A stretch of DNA of 64,000 nucleotides from positions 1 to 64,000 of the forward strand of contig CANTFL010000861.1 of the NCBI GenBank assembly GCA_947650285.1. Reading direction: 5' to 3'. The notes under the pieces are model-generated. The model saw only the letters and a list, made by a program, of their open reading frames with translations, was not told the DNA's origin and ran no database searches. Source of the DNA: Hyaloperonospora brassicae (taxonomy: Eukaryota; Oomycota; Peronosporomycetes; Peronosporales; Peronosporaceae). A program made the translations under genes and the position numbers. Below are positions 24,303-34,844 of the stretch, piece after piece. Every line of letters begins with the position of its first letter. The stretch's first letter is position 1.

Positions 24303-24560
24303 TGGACGTAGCAGATGGAGGGCGTGGACGAGGAGGATCTTGCGACGGACGACGCCTGAGACTGCGTTGACTGCGCGATGGGCACTCAACCAATGCAAAC
24401 CAACCAACCAATGAAAACCAACCAATGAATGAAAACCAACCAATGAAAACCAATTAACCAATGAGACTCTACTCGAGGAAAACGAGCTCCAACGTCTCGA
24501 GTTTGTTCTTTTTTGCTTTAAAGTTCGTCGAATAGAGTCGCCGCGATCATCCGACGCGTT
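24303..24560. promoter_or_regulatory. Divergent promoter with six CCAAT pentamers
   Basis: An imperfect AACCAACCAATGAA repeat at about 24387-24462 contains CCAAT at 24390, 24408, 24422, 24440, 24450 and 24458, all on the plus strand. It lies between the divergent amidase and acyl-CoA-binding genes. CCAAT boxes recruit NF-Y in eukaryotes; a shared control function is inference. Confidence 0.5.
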
Positions 24561-25787
24561 ATGTCAATACGGACAGCTTTTGCGCACAGTTTTAACCGGA
24601 TATTACCAGCTGACTCTTTGTCGACGTTGTCACGAGAGGAGACCGAGGAATTGGACAGTACAGTCCGCAGACTGTCAATGCCGTCACTGGCGTCGCCCTC
24701 GTCGCTCCTGAGTTCCGTCGTCTCACAGGCTGTGGGTGCGCAGTCGGCGCGCGCGCGACTGCTGTCCACGCTATCAACGCGCCACGTGGAGGACATTGAC
24801 GGCTTACAGATCGCTGACCTGCGTTCGCTGTCGTCGTCTGTTGCGTCGTCCACGACCCATTCGCACTCAACGTGTGATTCTTATTCGCAGATCGAGACGG
24901 ACTTTACCGAAGCGGTTCTGTTTGTTGAGAGCTATCAAGGGCCGCACCGTATCCTGACGCAGGAGCATTCGTCGCCGAAGAAGGACTTTTACGCCTTTTT
25001 TCAGCAGGCGACAGTCGGTCCATGTCCCACCACGACGCCGTCCGCCCAATGGACCAAAGCGGAGCAGGAGAAGTGGGAGAAGTGGCGTAAATTGGGATAC
25101 ATGACGAGGCGGGAGGCCATGCAACGATACGTCACGGCGCTGGACAATCTCGTGGACGAGTGGCGGCGCAGCGCGAAGTTACGCGGCACTTCCGTTCGTA
25201 ACAGAAACCTGGACACCTCCGCGGTTCAATCAGGATCTGAAGCAGGATCTGCAGTGTCAAACCAGCTGAAGTGGTCTACCAGCATGATCGAGCGCTTGCC
25301 ACGGATGTACGATGAACTAGTGGAGCTACAGGACCGCTTGGAGGACGAGACGAAGAAGCGTGAGGAGCTGGAAGCTCACTTGCTGCACTCCATTCGCGAC
25401 AACCGCTGCGTCGCGAACAAGCAGATCGAGCACGCGAGCAACAGCTTCGCCTCGCTGGTCAAGAATCTGGAAGAGAATGTAGCGCAGCACTCGGTCGAGC
25501 TACAGCAGTTGGCGTTGCAGCAGCACCAGTTTGCGGCTCGAGCAGAGAGCTCAGTCCTCGTGGCCGTCGAAGCTCGAATGCGGCGCGTGGTGGTCTATGT
25601 CCGAAAGTGGATGCACAACCGCTCGATCCGTGCGGCGTTCGTCGTAGTGATTGGGCTCCAGGGATGGCAGTTCTTGCGCCGCTGTCGTCTGCCGCAGTTT
25701 GTAGCGCAAATCCTCATCCGGTGGCTGACCAGAGCGTCGTCACTAGACAGTGACAAGACGGCATTGCCCACGATCAGTCGACACTGA
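24561..25787 (+). CDS. ACBD5-like acyl-CoA-binding protein with C-terminal membrane anchor
   Basis: Single exon, 408 aa. Residues ~114-201 match the acyl-CoA-binding fold: DFTEAVLFV, KKDFYAFFQQATVG (the Y..fKQAT.G signature of helix 2), then EKWEKWRKLGYMTRREAMQRYV. These proteins hold long-chain acyl-CoA for transport. A coiled coil follows at ~255-330 (LEDETKKREELEAHLL), then a single hydrophobic segment near 358-372 (AAFVVVIGLQGWQFL) with basic flanks close to the C-terminus. That order (ACB domain, coiled coil, tail anchor) is that of ACBD4/5, which tether peroxisomes to ER. A tether role is inferred. The N-terminal 110 residues are Ser-rich and unique. Confidence 0.88.
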   Translation: MSIRTAFAHSFNRILPADSLSTLSREETEELDSTVRRLSMPSLASPSSLLSSVVSQAVGAQSARARLLSTLSTRHVEDIDGLQIADLRSLSSSVASSTTHSHSTCDSYSQIETDFTEAVLFVESYQGPHRILTQEHSSPKKDFYAFFQQATVGPCPTTTPSAQWTKAEQEKWEKWRKLGYMTRREAMQRYVTALDNLVDEWRRSAKLRGTSVRNRNLDTSAVQSGSEAGSAVSNQLKWSTSMIERLPRMYDELVELQDRLEDETKKREELEAHLLHSIRDNRCVANKQIEHASNSFASLVKNLEENVAQHSVELQQLALQQHQFAARAESSVLVAVEARMRRVVVYVRKWMHNRSIRAAFVVVIGLQGWQFLRRCRLPQFVAQILIRWLTRASSLDSDKTALPTISRH

Positions 25788-26014
25788 CTGGTCCGCTGCG
25801 GACGAATTCGTTGCCGCGGACGCGTTTCTGTATCTTTTGTGCGTGTTCTTTTTCGCTTGTCGAGCGCTTATCCATTTGTCGTCGTTTCGGTCGTCACTTT
25901 GAACGGGTGGACGTGTTGCTCGCAGTTGGTTTCTCGCCCTTCCCACCATACTCAGATCAAGACGTCGCGCCTCCGACCGCTCCCGCACTTGCACAGTTTC
26001 CTTCTTTCGACGAC

Positions 26015-29000
26015 ATGTTCTGCGGCGAGTGCGGCCACCGCTGGGAGCCCGAAGAGATCGCCAACGCGCGCTTCTGCGCCGACTGCGGCGCCCCCCGGGA
26101 AGACGCCCCTCCTGCAGCAGCTGCAGCTTCGGTGCCCCATACCTCGAGCTTCTCTGCGCCGCCGTACGCCGCCCCGCCATCGACTGCTGCCACCAAATCC
26201 AGTGCCATCGACTTTACACCAAAGTACAGTGCGGTGGCACCAGTGGCGACGCCGTCACCAGCGCCGCCCGTAGCTCCAACTTACACTGCGCCGCCGTCTT
26301 CCGGTCCATCAGCTGCTGCGAGCGCCAAGTGCGCGCAATGCGGTGAGCCATTTGGAGACTCCACCGCCTCATTCTGCGGCGAATGCGGCGCTCATCGCCC
26401 TGCAGCGGCCCCGAAAGCCGCCGGCGGGGGGACGGGACACCTGTTCAGTGCGGCGTCCACGTCGTACGCTGCTCCAGCTCCAGCTGCTGTGACGCAGTCT
26501 GCCGGGTACAGTGGGGGCGCCTCTTTTTCATCCTCCAGCGTGGGTCACACGCCGCCCTACGCTGCACCTCATGCCCCAGCAGCAGCAGCTCCCACGCCAC
26601 CAGCTTCTTCTCCTGGGCACGACCCGTACGCTCCACCTGCTGCCTCTCCTGCGTACAACCCGTACGCTCCACCTGCTGTCGGCCCCTCTGCGTCGAACCC
26701 GTACGCTCCACCTGCTGCCTCTCCGGCGTACAACTGGTACGCTCCACCTACCGGTGGCCCCTCTGCGTCGAACCCGTACGCTCCACCCGCTGCCTCTTCT
26801 GCATACGCCCCACCGCAGGCACCAGCGCAACCGGCTGAGCCGCCGGCTTCGGTGGACGTGAAAGCTGCTGATTCGTCTGGCAGTAGTATCAGCAAATTGC
26901 TGGCGAATCTGTCAGTAAGCACGAAGTCCGAAGGCGAGAAAGAGGAACAAGATGGGACAGGCGCTGGGATACACATCCGACAGGTCGTTCGTGCGCGGAA
27001 CATGGACTCGCTCAGCACGCGATTGGAAATCTCGAACGCTGTCGAGCGCAACCGCGTAAATCCCCAGGAGCGCAGCGAAGGATACAACGTGACGAAGGTG
27101 AACGAGACGATCACAGTAGTGCAAAACGAACGCGCGGATCCGGTCGAGGAGCGCTACTACAACCAGCACACGCTACCAGACAACGGCGAGTGGCTTCAGA
27201 TATTGCGCAAGAACCGGCAGACGGGATCAAAGTTCACGGACCCACAATTCCCACCCGACGCGTCGTCGATTTTCCGTGATGCCAATAACCCAAAGTACCC
27301 GCATTTGCTAGAGTACGTCCGGAAGTGGAAACGTGTGACCGAGTTTTTCAACGAGACGGCATATGTTGAGATCACGATGCTGGATGACGAGAAGAAGCTG
27401 GTGTGCAGCATGTCGATCAAAAGCCCAGCTGAGACTGAGAGCATTCTGAGTGTGATCCGTCAGAATCCGACGCACATCGATGCGCAGTTTCTAAAAATTG
27501 CCAAGGAAGCAGTCACGACGGGTGTCATGAAACGCAAGCGCGATCACTTGATGCTGCTTACGAAGAACATGATTGTGCACATGAGCGAGTATGTGCAGGA
27601 TGGACTCCAGCGCTTCGAGTTGATGTGGGAAAAAAGCTTGCTTGATCACTACAAACCACTTGCGTTTTCCAGTGTGGGGGAAGGATCGGGCTACCGCGTC
27701 GACGGGTCCGAGTCCGGAGTAGTGTCTCGCGTCTCGATTCTGGTGCCTGTGTACTTTCATGCGCAGGGCACATGCCTTTTTGACCGTTCCCGCGAGCCCA
27801 AAGCCGCCAGTCGTACCTCAGGGGTGGGCATCAGCCCTGGAGAGTTGCGCGTGGGAAGACTTGCAGACGCCTACGTGTTTGGCGCACTATCCATTTTGTC
27901 TACGTCGCCGCTTGCGTTATCGCAATTGTTTCCCGAGATAAGTGACGACCTGGTGCGCCCAGACCGCGTTGAGATTGGGACCGCATACCCAAAAGAGCAA
28001 CAGTACAATGAAGAGGGTGTATACGCCGTTCGCTTCTGGCGTAACAATCGTAGCCGCGTGGTCGTCGTCGACGACTACGTGCCGTGCAGTCAGTACGGCA
28101 AACCTGTCTTCGGTTCTTTCACAGGAAGCAACGGCAAGTTTGAGATATGGTCGCTGCTGGTAGAGAAGGCATACGCGAAATTGCACGGCGGATACGAGGC
28201 GATCGTTGGTGGGCAAGAAGGCTACTGCATGCAGGATCTCTTTGGCGGCGTGCCTGTGCGGTACCAGTTGCAAGAAAAATGTCCAGACGAAGAAAATGCG
28301 TGGCGAACGATGATCAGTGTGCTCCAGTCAGGCTCCCTTGTGGGATGCAGCAATGAAAACACGGCAGCCGAATTGCCTTCAGGTCTCCTTAAGACTTATG
28401 CGTACGGTATAATGAAGCTAGTGGAGCTGGATTTCAAGGGCGTGCCTACGCGCTTGGTTCAGCTGCGCAACAGCTGGGGTATCGGAACGCACCAGCAACC
28501 GGAGAAGTGGAAGGGTTTTTGGTCCAACGAAGACCCGAAGTGGCATGACTTTTCTCGCATGCAGAAGGTGGACTGCGGATTCCAGTTTCGCGAGGACCAC
28601 ACCTACTGGATGGATTTCAGCGCCTTTTACTGTTTCTTCACGACCATCATCGAGTCACGAAACTTGTACAATTTCCGCTCCCTTCCGGACGGCATCGGTA
28701 ATCCGACTGCCCCAAGTTTGAGCATCCACATCGTGTCAGGAGAGTGGAATGGTATCACGAGTGGTGGGCGTGACGCCATGCACTTGAATCCGCAAGTGCA
28801 GCTCTTCTCTCCAGCTACAAGTGGCTGCGATCTGATAGTCCATCTGGAACAGCCATCACGCCGTCTAAAGATGGACACGGAGTACACCTCTTACATTGCG
28901 CCCGTTGTTGTGAAGAATGGTGAGCGACGGCTGCGCAAAATTGACCTTTTGCAGGATGTGCTGGCTACAGGCACCTTCATTTCGAACCGTAGTTGCCTCT

Positions 29001-29806
29001 TGGAAACGAAGCTGGTGCCAGAAGAAGGAGGCAAACCATTTGTGATCATACCTGCGACGTACGACGGCTCTCTACCGTATCAGCTAGGTTTCTCAATGAC
29101 GCTTTTTACGTCGAAGCCGACTGCCGTGGTGCCCGTCTCGGACACGGGCTCAATACCCGTATGCTGCGTTTGTCAGAAGGCACTAGCAGGTACTTTCCGC
29201 ACCTTCACACAGGAGAAAGATGGGCAGACGAAAGTTGACCGCGTGTGCCAAGGCACGTGTGTGAATACTTACCGCGAGCGCAATACTCCTGTGTGCGTGG
29301 ATTGTCATCAGCGCATCGAGGTTGTGGACGGTCAATTCTCCGGCCGTATGTTCACCCTGCCCGATGGTTCCAGCGTGCACGCCGAGTGTATTGATGCGTA
29401 CCAGATTCGAACGTCGGAGAAGTGCATCCATTGTGGTTATGCGATCGCTGCTATTCCTGGCCAGTTTGACGGCAAGTACTACCAGGTCACAGGGGGTAAA
29501 TGCCACGGAGAGTGTATGGAGGCATTCCAGCTCGCCACCGCTCAGCGCTGTGTGCGCTGTAGCGAGCCTGTGGTCAAAGTTCCTGGCAAATTTGATGGCC
29601 GCTTTTACAAAATCGAAGGCGACCGTCTTGTGCATTTCGAGTGCTGGGAGCTCTACCAGCAGTCTGTGGCGCCCAAGTGTGTGCATTGTGTGCAGCCAAT
29701 CTTGCAGATTCCAGGACGCTTCGACGGGCGCTTTTACGAGCTGGCGAGTGGCATTGGTAAGGTGCACTTTGAGTGCTGGAGCGCCTACCAGAGGCTAGCA
29801 ACTTGA
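26015..29806 (+). CDS. Calpain-like protein lacking catalytic Cys and His, with zinc ribbons and LIM-like repeats
   Basis: The start is set at the first ATG of the frame (26015; upstream codons lack ATG), giving 1263 aa. Residues 1-24 and ~105-127 are CxxC...CxxC zinc ribbons. A Pro/Ala/Tyr-rich tract with PYAPPA repeats spans ~130-285. A calpain core (family C2) follows, with FTDPQFPPDASSIF and the block YVPCSQYGKPVFG..GKFEIWSLLVEKAYAKLHGGYEA. The catalytic Cys position (GDCW in calpains) is Ala619 in ADAYVFGAL and the His position (GHAYS) is Tyr795. Asn819 remains in LRNSWG. A C2-like domain III comes next, then about five half-LIM repeats (CxxC...H.EC) from ~1050 to the end. It is probably a non-proteolytic scaffold. 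Confidence 0.88.
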   Translation: MFCGECGHRWEPEEIANARFCADCGAPREDAPPAAAAASVPHTSSFSAPPYAAPPSTAATKSSAIDFTPKYSAVAPVATPSPAPPVAPTYTAPPSSGPSAAASAKCAQCGEPFGDSTASFCGECGAHRPAAAPKAAGGGTGHLFSAASTSYAAPAPAAVTQSAGYSGGASFSSSSVGHTPPYAAPHAPAAAAPTPPASSPGHDPYAPPAASPAYNPYAPPAVGPSASNPYAPPAASPAYNWYAPPTGGPSASNPYAPPAASSAYAPPQAPAQPAEPPASVDVKAADSSGSSISKLLANLSVSTKSEGEKEEQDGTGAGIHIRQVVRARNMDSLSTRLEISNAVERNRVNPQERSEGYNVTKVNETITVVQNERADPVEERYYNQHTLPDNGEWLQILRKNRQTGSKFTDPQFPPDASSIFRDANNPKYPHLLEYVRKWKRVTEFFNETAYVEITMLDDEKKLVCSMSIKSPAETESILSVIRQNPTHIDAQFLKIAKEAVTTGVMKRKRDHLMLLTKNMIVHMSEYVQDGLQRFELMWEKSLLDHYKPLAFSSVGEGSGYRVDGSESGVVSRVSILVPVYFHAQGTCLFDRSREPKAASRTSGVGISPGELRVGRLADAYVFGALSILSTSPLALSQLFPEISDDLVRPDRVEIGTAYPKEQQYNEEGVYAVRFWRNNRSRVVVVDDYVPCSQYGKPVFGSFTGSNGKFEIWSLLVEKAYAKLHGGYEAIVGGQEGYCMQDLFGGVPVRYQLQEKCPDEENAWRTMISVLQSGSLVGCSNENTAAELPSGLLKTYAYGIMKLVELDFKGVPTRLVQLRNSWGIGTHQQPEKWKGFWSNEDPKWHDFSRMQKVDCGFQFREDHTYWMDFSAFYCFFTTIIESRNLYNFRSLPDGIGNPTAPSLSIHIVSGEWNGITSGGRDAMHLNPQVQLFSPATSGCDLIVHLEQPSRRLKMDTEYTSYIAPVVVKNGERRLRKIDLLQDVLATGTFISNRSCLLETKLVPEEGGKPFVIIPATYDGSLPYQLGFSMTLFTSKPTAVVPVSDTGSIPVCCVCQKALAGTFRTFTQEKDGQTKVDRVCQGTCVNTYRERNTPVCVDCHQRIEVVDGQFSGRMFTLPDGSSVHAECIDAYQIRTSEKCIHCGYAIAAIPGQFDGKYYQVTGGKCHGECMEAFQLATAQRCVRCSEPVVKVPGKFDGRFYKIEGDRLVHFECWELYQQSVAPKCVHCVQPILQIPGRFDGRFYELASGIGKVHFECWSAYQRLAT

Positions 29807-31353
29807 CCGATGTAACGAAGCAGTGGTGTATCGACGGTTCTTGGTTACAACATCAGGCTATATGGAAAGGTGCTTGCTGTTAGACATGCTAACACGTGGG
29901 TGACAGCCACATTGTTTGAAATGAGCCAACGCGTGCCTACGAATCGTGATATGTTGATCGACGTTTGTTCTGTACTTGTAAATGTTACATCACGATAATT
30001 GTACGAATTTTGCGTCCATTTGCCGCAACACGGACGAGAGAGAACGTGCTATTGTCAAGCATTCAGATGGTGCCATCGACAATCAGCACAAAATGGCAAC
30101 TTGTGCTACATTTCTGCCAAGCGATTGGATCTTTCACTCAACGAAAGCTCTCTTTTCCGTGCGGATGCAATGCGACGTTAGCAACACGTATGTTTTTTGT
30201 GGCGTAGGCGCGTGAACAGTAGCCGTCGTACTAGACGCACTCGCGCTTGATACCGAAGTACGACCAACTTACGCTGCCATCGCTGTGAACAGAATGCCAA
30301 AATGCTGCGAGGTAATAGCGGGCTGGTCTCAAATGGTATGCTCTATGTAACGATGAAGGACGCACCGAGTTGTAGGTAGCAAGCGTCATTTCTCAAGTAG
30401 CAAAAGTCTATGCAGGCGCCACTCATTGCGGCCGCGTCCCATGTTGTTGGAATGATGCTGAGATAGATGTCAATGTGTTGAGGGGGATGAGGGTATCATA
30501 CCGCTCTTTGCGTGGCCAGACCTGATACCAGAGCGACAAATTCTGTCATGAAATCGTTGTTGAATCGACCGACCGCTTTCTTCGTTATCATAGCAGAGAC
30601 GTTGCGGACACACTGGGACAGAGTGTGACGGTAGAAAAGTCGGCTCTTATCTGCTATGTGCTGTCGAGTGGACACGGACTGCGGGGACACCGACGGAATA
30701 AAATTCGTAAATAGGCGAACGAAACACCACAAACGCCCGTGACGTATGATGAGCTACTTGACATTGAATGAACATGTGCGAATGCTAAGCGGCCGTATTT
30801 TATGCCAAGCAACGGCTTATGCAGCACGACCTTTGGCCTCGATGTATGGGTCGACGGAAGCGCCAAATAGAAGTAAGCAAGCACACGAAGGCGTCGGATT
30901 GTTGAAAATGGCACGTTACAAAAGGCATGGGTTACTGAACCTAGCACGTTCCAGTCCACATCGCGTCAAAAAACGGCCGAGAAAGCCCATTTGTATTCGT
31001 CGCTACTCCACTCTATTCGTTCAGGCAAAACAGAGAAATCACGTCGCGAGCTCTCACGACAGGAGGCCGAGGCCTGACACAAAAGTCGTGCACTGATGAA
31101 GCCACGGGAGTAAGTGGGTCAAAAGTCATCTTCTTTGTATCCATCCCCGTTGGACTCGTTATCTCGGGTGGATTGACGAATTGCCATAAACAGGCCCTGT
31201 CGCAGTTGTGTATACAACAGTGCATTCATTGCACAGAGAAGTAGACGGTAGTTGTGATGTTGGCCACACGAGCGTGCAGAGCTCCGTGATTGGGTGGAAA
31301 GCTCCCGGGCCTCGTCCCGGTCAAAGATACTTTTCGCAGAGAAACAAGAGGAG
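29807..31353. other. Spacer without recognised gene
   Basis: Contains the 3' side of the calpain-like gene and the promoter side of the channel gene. Only short frames, no domains and no repeats recognised. Confidence 0.5.
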
Positions 31354-33930
31354 ATGAGCACGACGCAACAAGATGCTGCAGCAGCGAACGCCAACCCGAG
31401 TGGCACCATCCGGACCAGCGTGTCGATCTACTTCCCCATTCTAGCAGCGGGTGTGCTCCTGTTTGAGTGTCTTCGCAGACGCTTCCGTCGCGCCTACGAC
31501 ATCCGACGTCCCGACGAAGACAGACTCAGCGCAAACCGATCTCGTGATCGACTCTTCCGCTGGATTCCCGCGGGCTTTCGAGCGTCGGACGAGGAGGTTC
31601 TGCAGAAGTGTGGACTGGATACACTGATGTTCCTGCGCTTCTTGAGACTTGGGCACAAGTTGGCACTACTGGCAATTGGCTGCTCGGTAGTGCTCTTTCC
31701 ATTGTACGCCACGGCGGCAGGAAAATCGTCAACCGCTCAGTCGGCAGTTGACCCACTGACACGGATTTCTATGAGTAATTTGCCGGAAAAGAGCGACAGA
31801 CTGTGGGCACCGACAGCCATCGCGTTCGTCATGGCGACGTATGCGATGCGATTGCTCGTGAAGGAGTACAAACTGTACGTCCGGTATCGACATCAAGTGC
31901 TTAGCAAGATGGAAGCGCCTCAGTATTCGGTGCTTGTAACAGACCTGCCATTGCATCTGCGAACGCAAGAGACACTGAGGAAGTACATGACCACCATATT
32001 CCCGTCGTCGATCCGAAATGTGTACGTGGCACTAGAATGCGCTACGTTGGAGGCATTGGTTGAGCAACGAGAACGAGTGCGGGGAGCACTGGAACACGCA
32101 CTGGCAAAGTGTGAACACTCACACGAGCGACCACGACATCGAGAAGGAAAGTCATGGATGGGAATGCTCTTGTGTAAAGCCGGAAGTCGAGGTCATGAGG
32201 TGGATAGCATTGACTATTTTCAGGATCAATTGGCGACGTTGAATGAAGCTGTTGCAAGAGAAATTCAAAGTATCAATGACGCTCAGTCACGACTTGCTTC
32301 AAAATTGGAAGAGCAGGAGCGTGAAGTTAGCAGTGTGGACGGTGGTGATGAGCTGCAGGTGCCAGACAATCGAGGAAGCTGGAGCAAGATCCTGGCCAAA
32401 ACAAAGCAGAGTGAAGACCCAAAGAAGGCCCCGCTGCTTGATCGGCGAGGCCGTGTAGAGCAAATGCGAAGCAGTTGTGAGGGCGACGATGCTGACAACG
32501 CTGATGACAAGAAAGCGCGCCGACAAGAACGGGAAATGAGTCAAGAAGAGCGCGAACAGGCCCGCAAAGAGCAGCCGATTCGGGCAATGAGACGAGCAGC
32601 CTTTGTTTCGTTTACGTCTCTAATGTCGACGCAGGTAGCCCAACAAACATTGCAAGCCAAGAATCCTGCGTGCATGGCTGTTGCGCCAGCGCCATACGCC
32701 GACGACATTAACTGGGACAATATCGGGCTTAATTACCGAACTCGCGCCATCGGCATGCTTGCTTCAACCTTAATCTCGGCGGCGATCGTGTTATTCTGGA
32801 CTATTCCAACTGCTTTCGTGGCTTCTTTGGCCACTGTGGAGTCTCTTCGACGTGCGCTGCCATTTCTAAACAAAGCTTTTGACGATTACCCGCTTCTGCA
32901 AGACATTTTCAAGCAAATTGCTCCGCTTGCCCTTGTTGCGTTTAGTGCATTGGCGCCGATCGTGTTCAATTTTCTTTCGGGACGAGAGGGGCACCCTTCG
33001 AAAACCGAGGTCCGGGCGGCACTATTCTCAAAGTTGGCATACTTCCAGCTTGTTCAGATTTTTTTCGTCACTGTAATTGTTGGTACCATCTTGGACAGCC
33101 TCAAAGAGATCTTGGACCAGCCAAAGAAGTTGGTGTCCATGCTTGGACGCAGCATGCCTCAACAGTCAACATTCTTCATCTCGTACGTGATCGTGCAAAC
33201 AGGTCTGGGGTTGGTCCTCGAGTTGTTGCGTGTGGTTCCGTTGATTTTGTCCGCCCTCTTTGCGATTTTGGCGCCAAAGCATACGCGGCGTGAGCGCAGC
33301 TCGCCGTGGCTCGGCTTGCGTGACATTGTGCAGACGGATCCTTTTGACCCGACGAACCCTCTCGCCGACAGTTTTCTGGTCTTACTCGTCACGCTGACAT
33401 TCGCGCCGATTGCGCCTTTAGTTTGCTATTTCACCTGGTTTTTCTTCTTGGTGGCTGAATTGGTCTACCGTCGGCAAGTGCTTTGCGTCTACAAGCCGAC
33501 GTACTTTGCGCTTGGAGCCTACTGGCCGCGCATGTTCAAGTTTTGCATCATCGCACTCGTAGTGGCTCAGCTGACGCTCATTGGAATTCTGTCGCTCAAG
33601 AAGGCAGCCGTGCCCCCAATTCTCATCATCGTGCTCATAGCCATCGTGTTGCTGTTTCGCTATCACGTGCTCACACTGTACCCACGAGCTGCCAAGCACT
33701 TGCCACTTACGGAATGTGTTCGCTTGGATCGCGCGCGTGGTCTTTACGATTCCACAGCGCCAACCTTTTTCTTTCTGGACAACGTGTATCGCCAGCCAGC
33801 AATGAACCAGCGGGTGCCTATTCGTGCGGACTATCGCATGTTGACGAACGATTACGACGACGAAACGACATCGATGTTGCCTGAGATGTATCGTCGCGAA
33901 GACGAGCGCTTGTTCCCACATGTGGTGTAA
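31354..33930 (+). CDS. OSCA/TMEM63 (CSC1-like) mechanosensitive cation channel
   Basis: The family forms dimeric stretch/osmotically gated, Ca-permeable channels in the plasma or internal membranes. The first ATG of the frame (31354) gives 858 aa. An N-terminal helix (IYFPILAAGVLLFECL) is followed by IPAGFRASDEEVLQKCGLD and the LDTLMFLRFLRLG signature. TM helices follow, then the cytosolic RNA-recognition-like domain (YSVLVTDLP), a long charged insert (~240-415) and AFVSFTS. The WDNIGLNYRTRAIGMLAS segment leads to the main TM bundle, with QSTFFISYVIVQTGL and FTWFFFLVAELVYRRQ. No introns are needed. It is the usual length for the family. The ion selectivity cannot be read from sequence. Confidence 0.92.
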   Translation: MSTTQQDAAAANANPSGTIRTSVSIYFPILAAGVLLFECLRRRFRRAYDIRRPDEDRLSANRSRDRLFRWIPAGFRASDEEVLQKCGLDTLMFLRFLRLGHKLALLAIGCSVVLFPLYATAAGKSSTAQSAVDPLTRISMSNLPEKSDRLWAPTAIAFVMATYAMRLLVKEYKLYVRYRHQVLSKMEAPQYSVLVTDLPLHLRTQETLRKYMTTIFPSSIRNVYVALECATLEALVEQRERVRGALEHALAKCEHSHERPRHREGKSWMGMLLCKAGSRGHEVDSIDYFQDQLATLNEAVAREIQSINDAQSRLASKLEEQEREVSSVDGGDELQVPDNRGSWSKILAKTKQSEDPKKAPLLDRRGRVEQMRSSCEGDDADNADDKKARRQEREMSQEEREQARKEQPIRAMRRAAFVSFTSLMSTQVAQQTLQAKNPACMAVAPAPYADDINWDNIGLNYRTRAIGMLASTLISAAIVLFWTIPTAFVASLATVESLRRALPFLNKAFDDYPLLQDIFKQIAPLALVAFSALAPIVFNFLSGREGHPSKTEVRAALFSKLAYFQLVQIFFVTVIVGTILDSLKEILDQPKKLVSMLGRSMPQQSTFFISYVIVQTGLGLVLELLRVVPLILSALFAILAPKHTRRERSSPWLGLRDIVQTDPFDPTNPLADSFLVLLVTLTFAPIAPLVCYFTWFFFLVAELVYRRQVLCVYKPTYFALGAYWPRMFKFCIIALVVAQLTLIGILSLKKAAVPPILIIVLIAIVLLFRYHVLTLYPRAAKHLPLTECVRLDRARGLYDSTAPTFFFLDNVYRQPAMNQRVPIRADYRMLTNDYDDETTSMLPEMYRREDERLFPHVV

Positions 33931-34844
33931 ATAGCAGCAACCTGCGAGCGAGCATCACGAAAAACTTTTGCAACGAGCGCAGATCGATATAATTGATCTG
34001 AGTCATTGCTGTGCATCGCGAACGAACTGTCCGCAACCATTTTGACTGCATATCTCGTCGGACATCCACTGTGTGCACTTTACCAAAGTGCGAGTTTGGT
34101 CCTTTCGCTTATGTAGGAATGTTATTATCGAGTCAAATGCCAGGGCAAGAAAACGCGGCGTTGCAAAAGAGCAAGTTCCGACATTCGCAGTACCGCCTGT
34201 AGCATTGCGTCGGTTGTCTGATGTACGTCGACAAACGTGACATCATCCGCGTGAGTAAAATCGATCCCGGAGTCAGATTCATACGTCACTTGTTACATAT
34301 CGTCACGAACCTGCCAATCCAAACCGTATTGCGAGTTGACGATCTCCGTTATTGGCGCTGCTACAGTGTGTGCCAACGAGTGCAAAATCAAACGGCGATA
34401 AGCCGATACGTCGGAGCAGTCATTCTGGAAAACGCTTTTGCCAACAGCAGCTGTCGCGACGCTTCTCTCGTTGCTAGGTATGTGCATGCGTAGAGTCGTC
34501 ATGAAAATCGCTCTGCTCGACTACAGCCGATCCACACTAGTTGCAAACACGTGCGTACGTTCGTAGGTATGGTATGGATGGGCGTTTCAATCAGCTACAA
34601 CTGGATAAGTAGTAGCGACTCAGCATAAGAAAGTAAAATACAATGGGGCATTGAGGTGACCGGAGATAGTGGTTGGGTCCTACTAGAAGTCGGCTGGCCA
34701 ACCTCTTTTTAGCAGCCACTGTACATTCATTTAGCCAGCGCCGTACGTGTTTTTAGCAATCGAGTCAACCCCCCGTCGCCATTCCCACGATCGGAACCCA
34801 TCAGCTGTCGCGGCCGCTGGTTTTCGTCCAACCAAATTTCTGCA
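33931..34844. other. Spacer without recognised gene
   Basis: Between two plus-strand genes. Short frames only. Must contain the promoter of the CTD-binding gene. Confidence 0.5.

Noticed and set aside
26445..27114. Arg- and Gly-rich minus-strand frames
   Set aside because: Shadows of the PYAPPA repeat region of the calpain-like gene.
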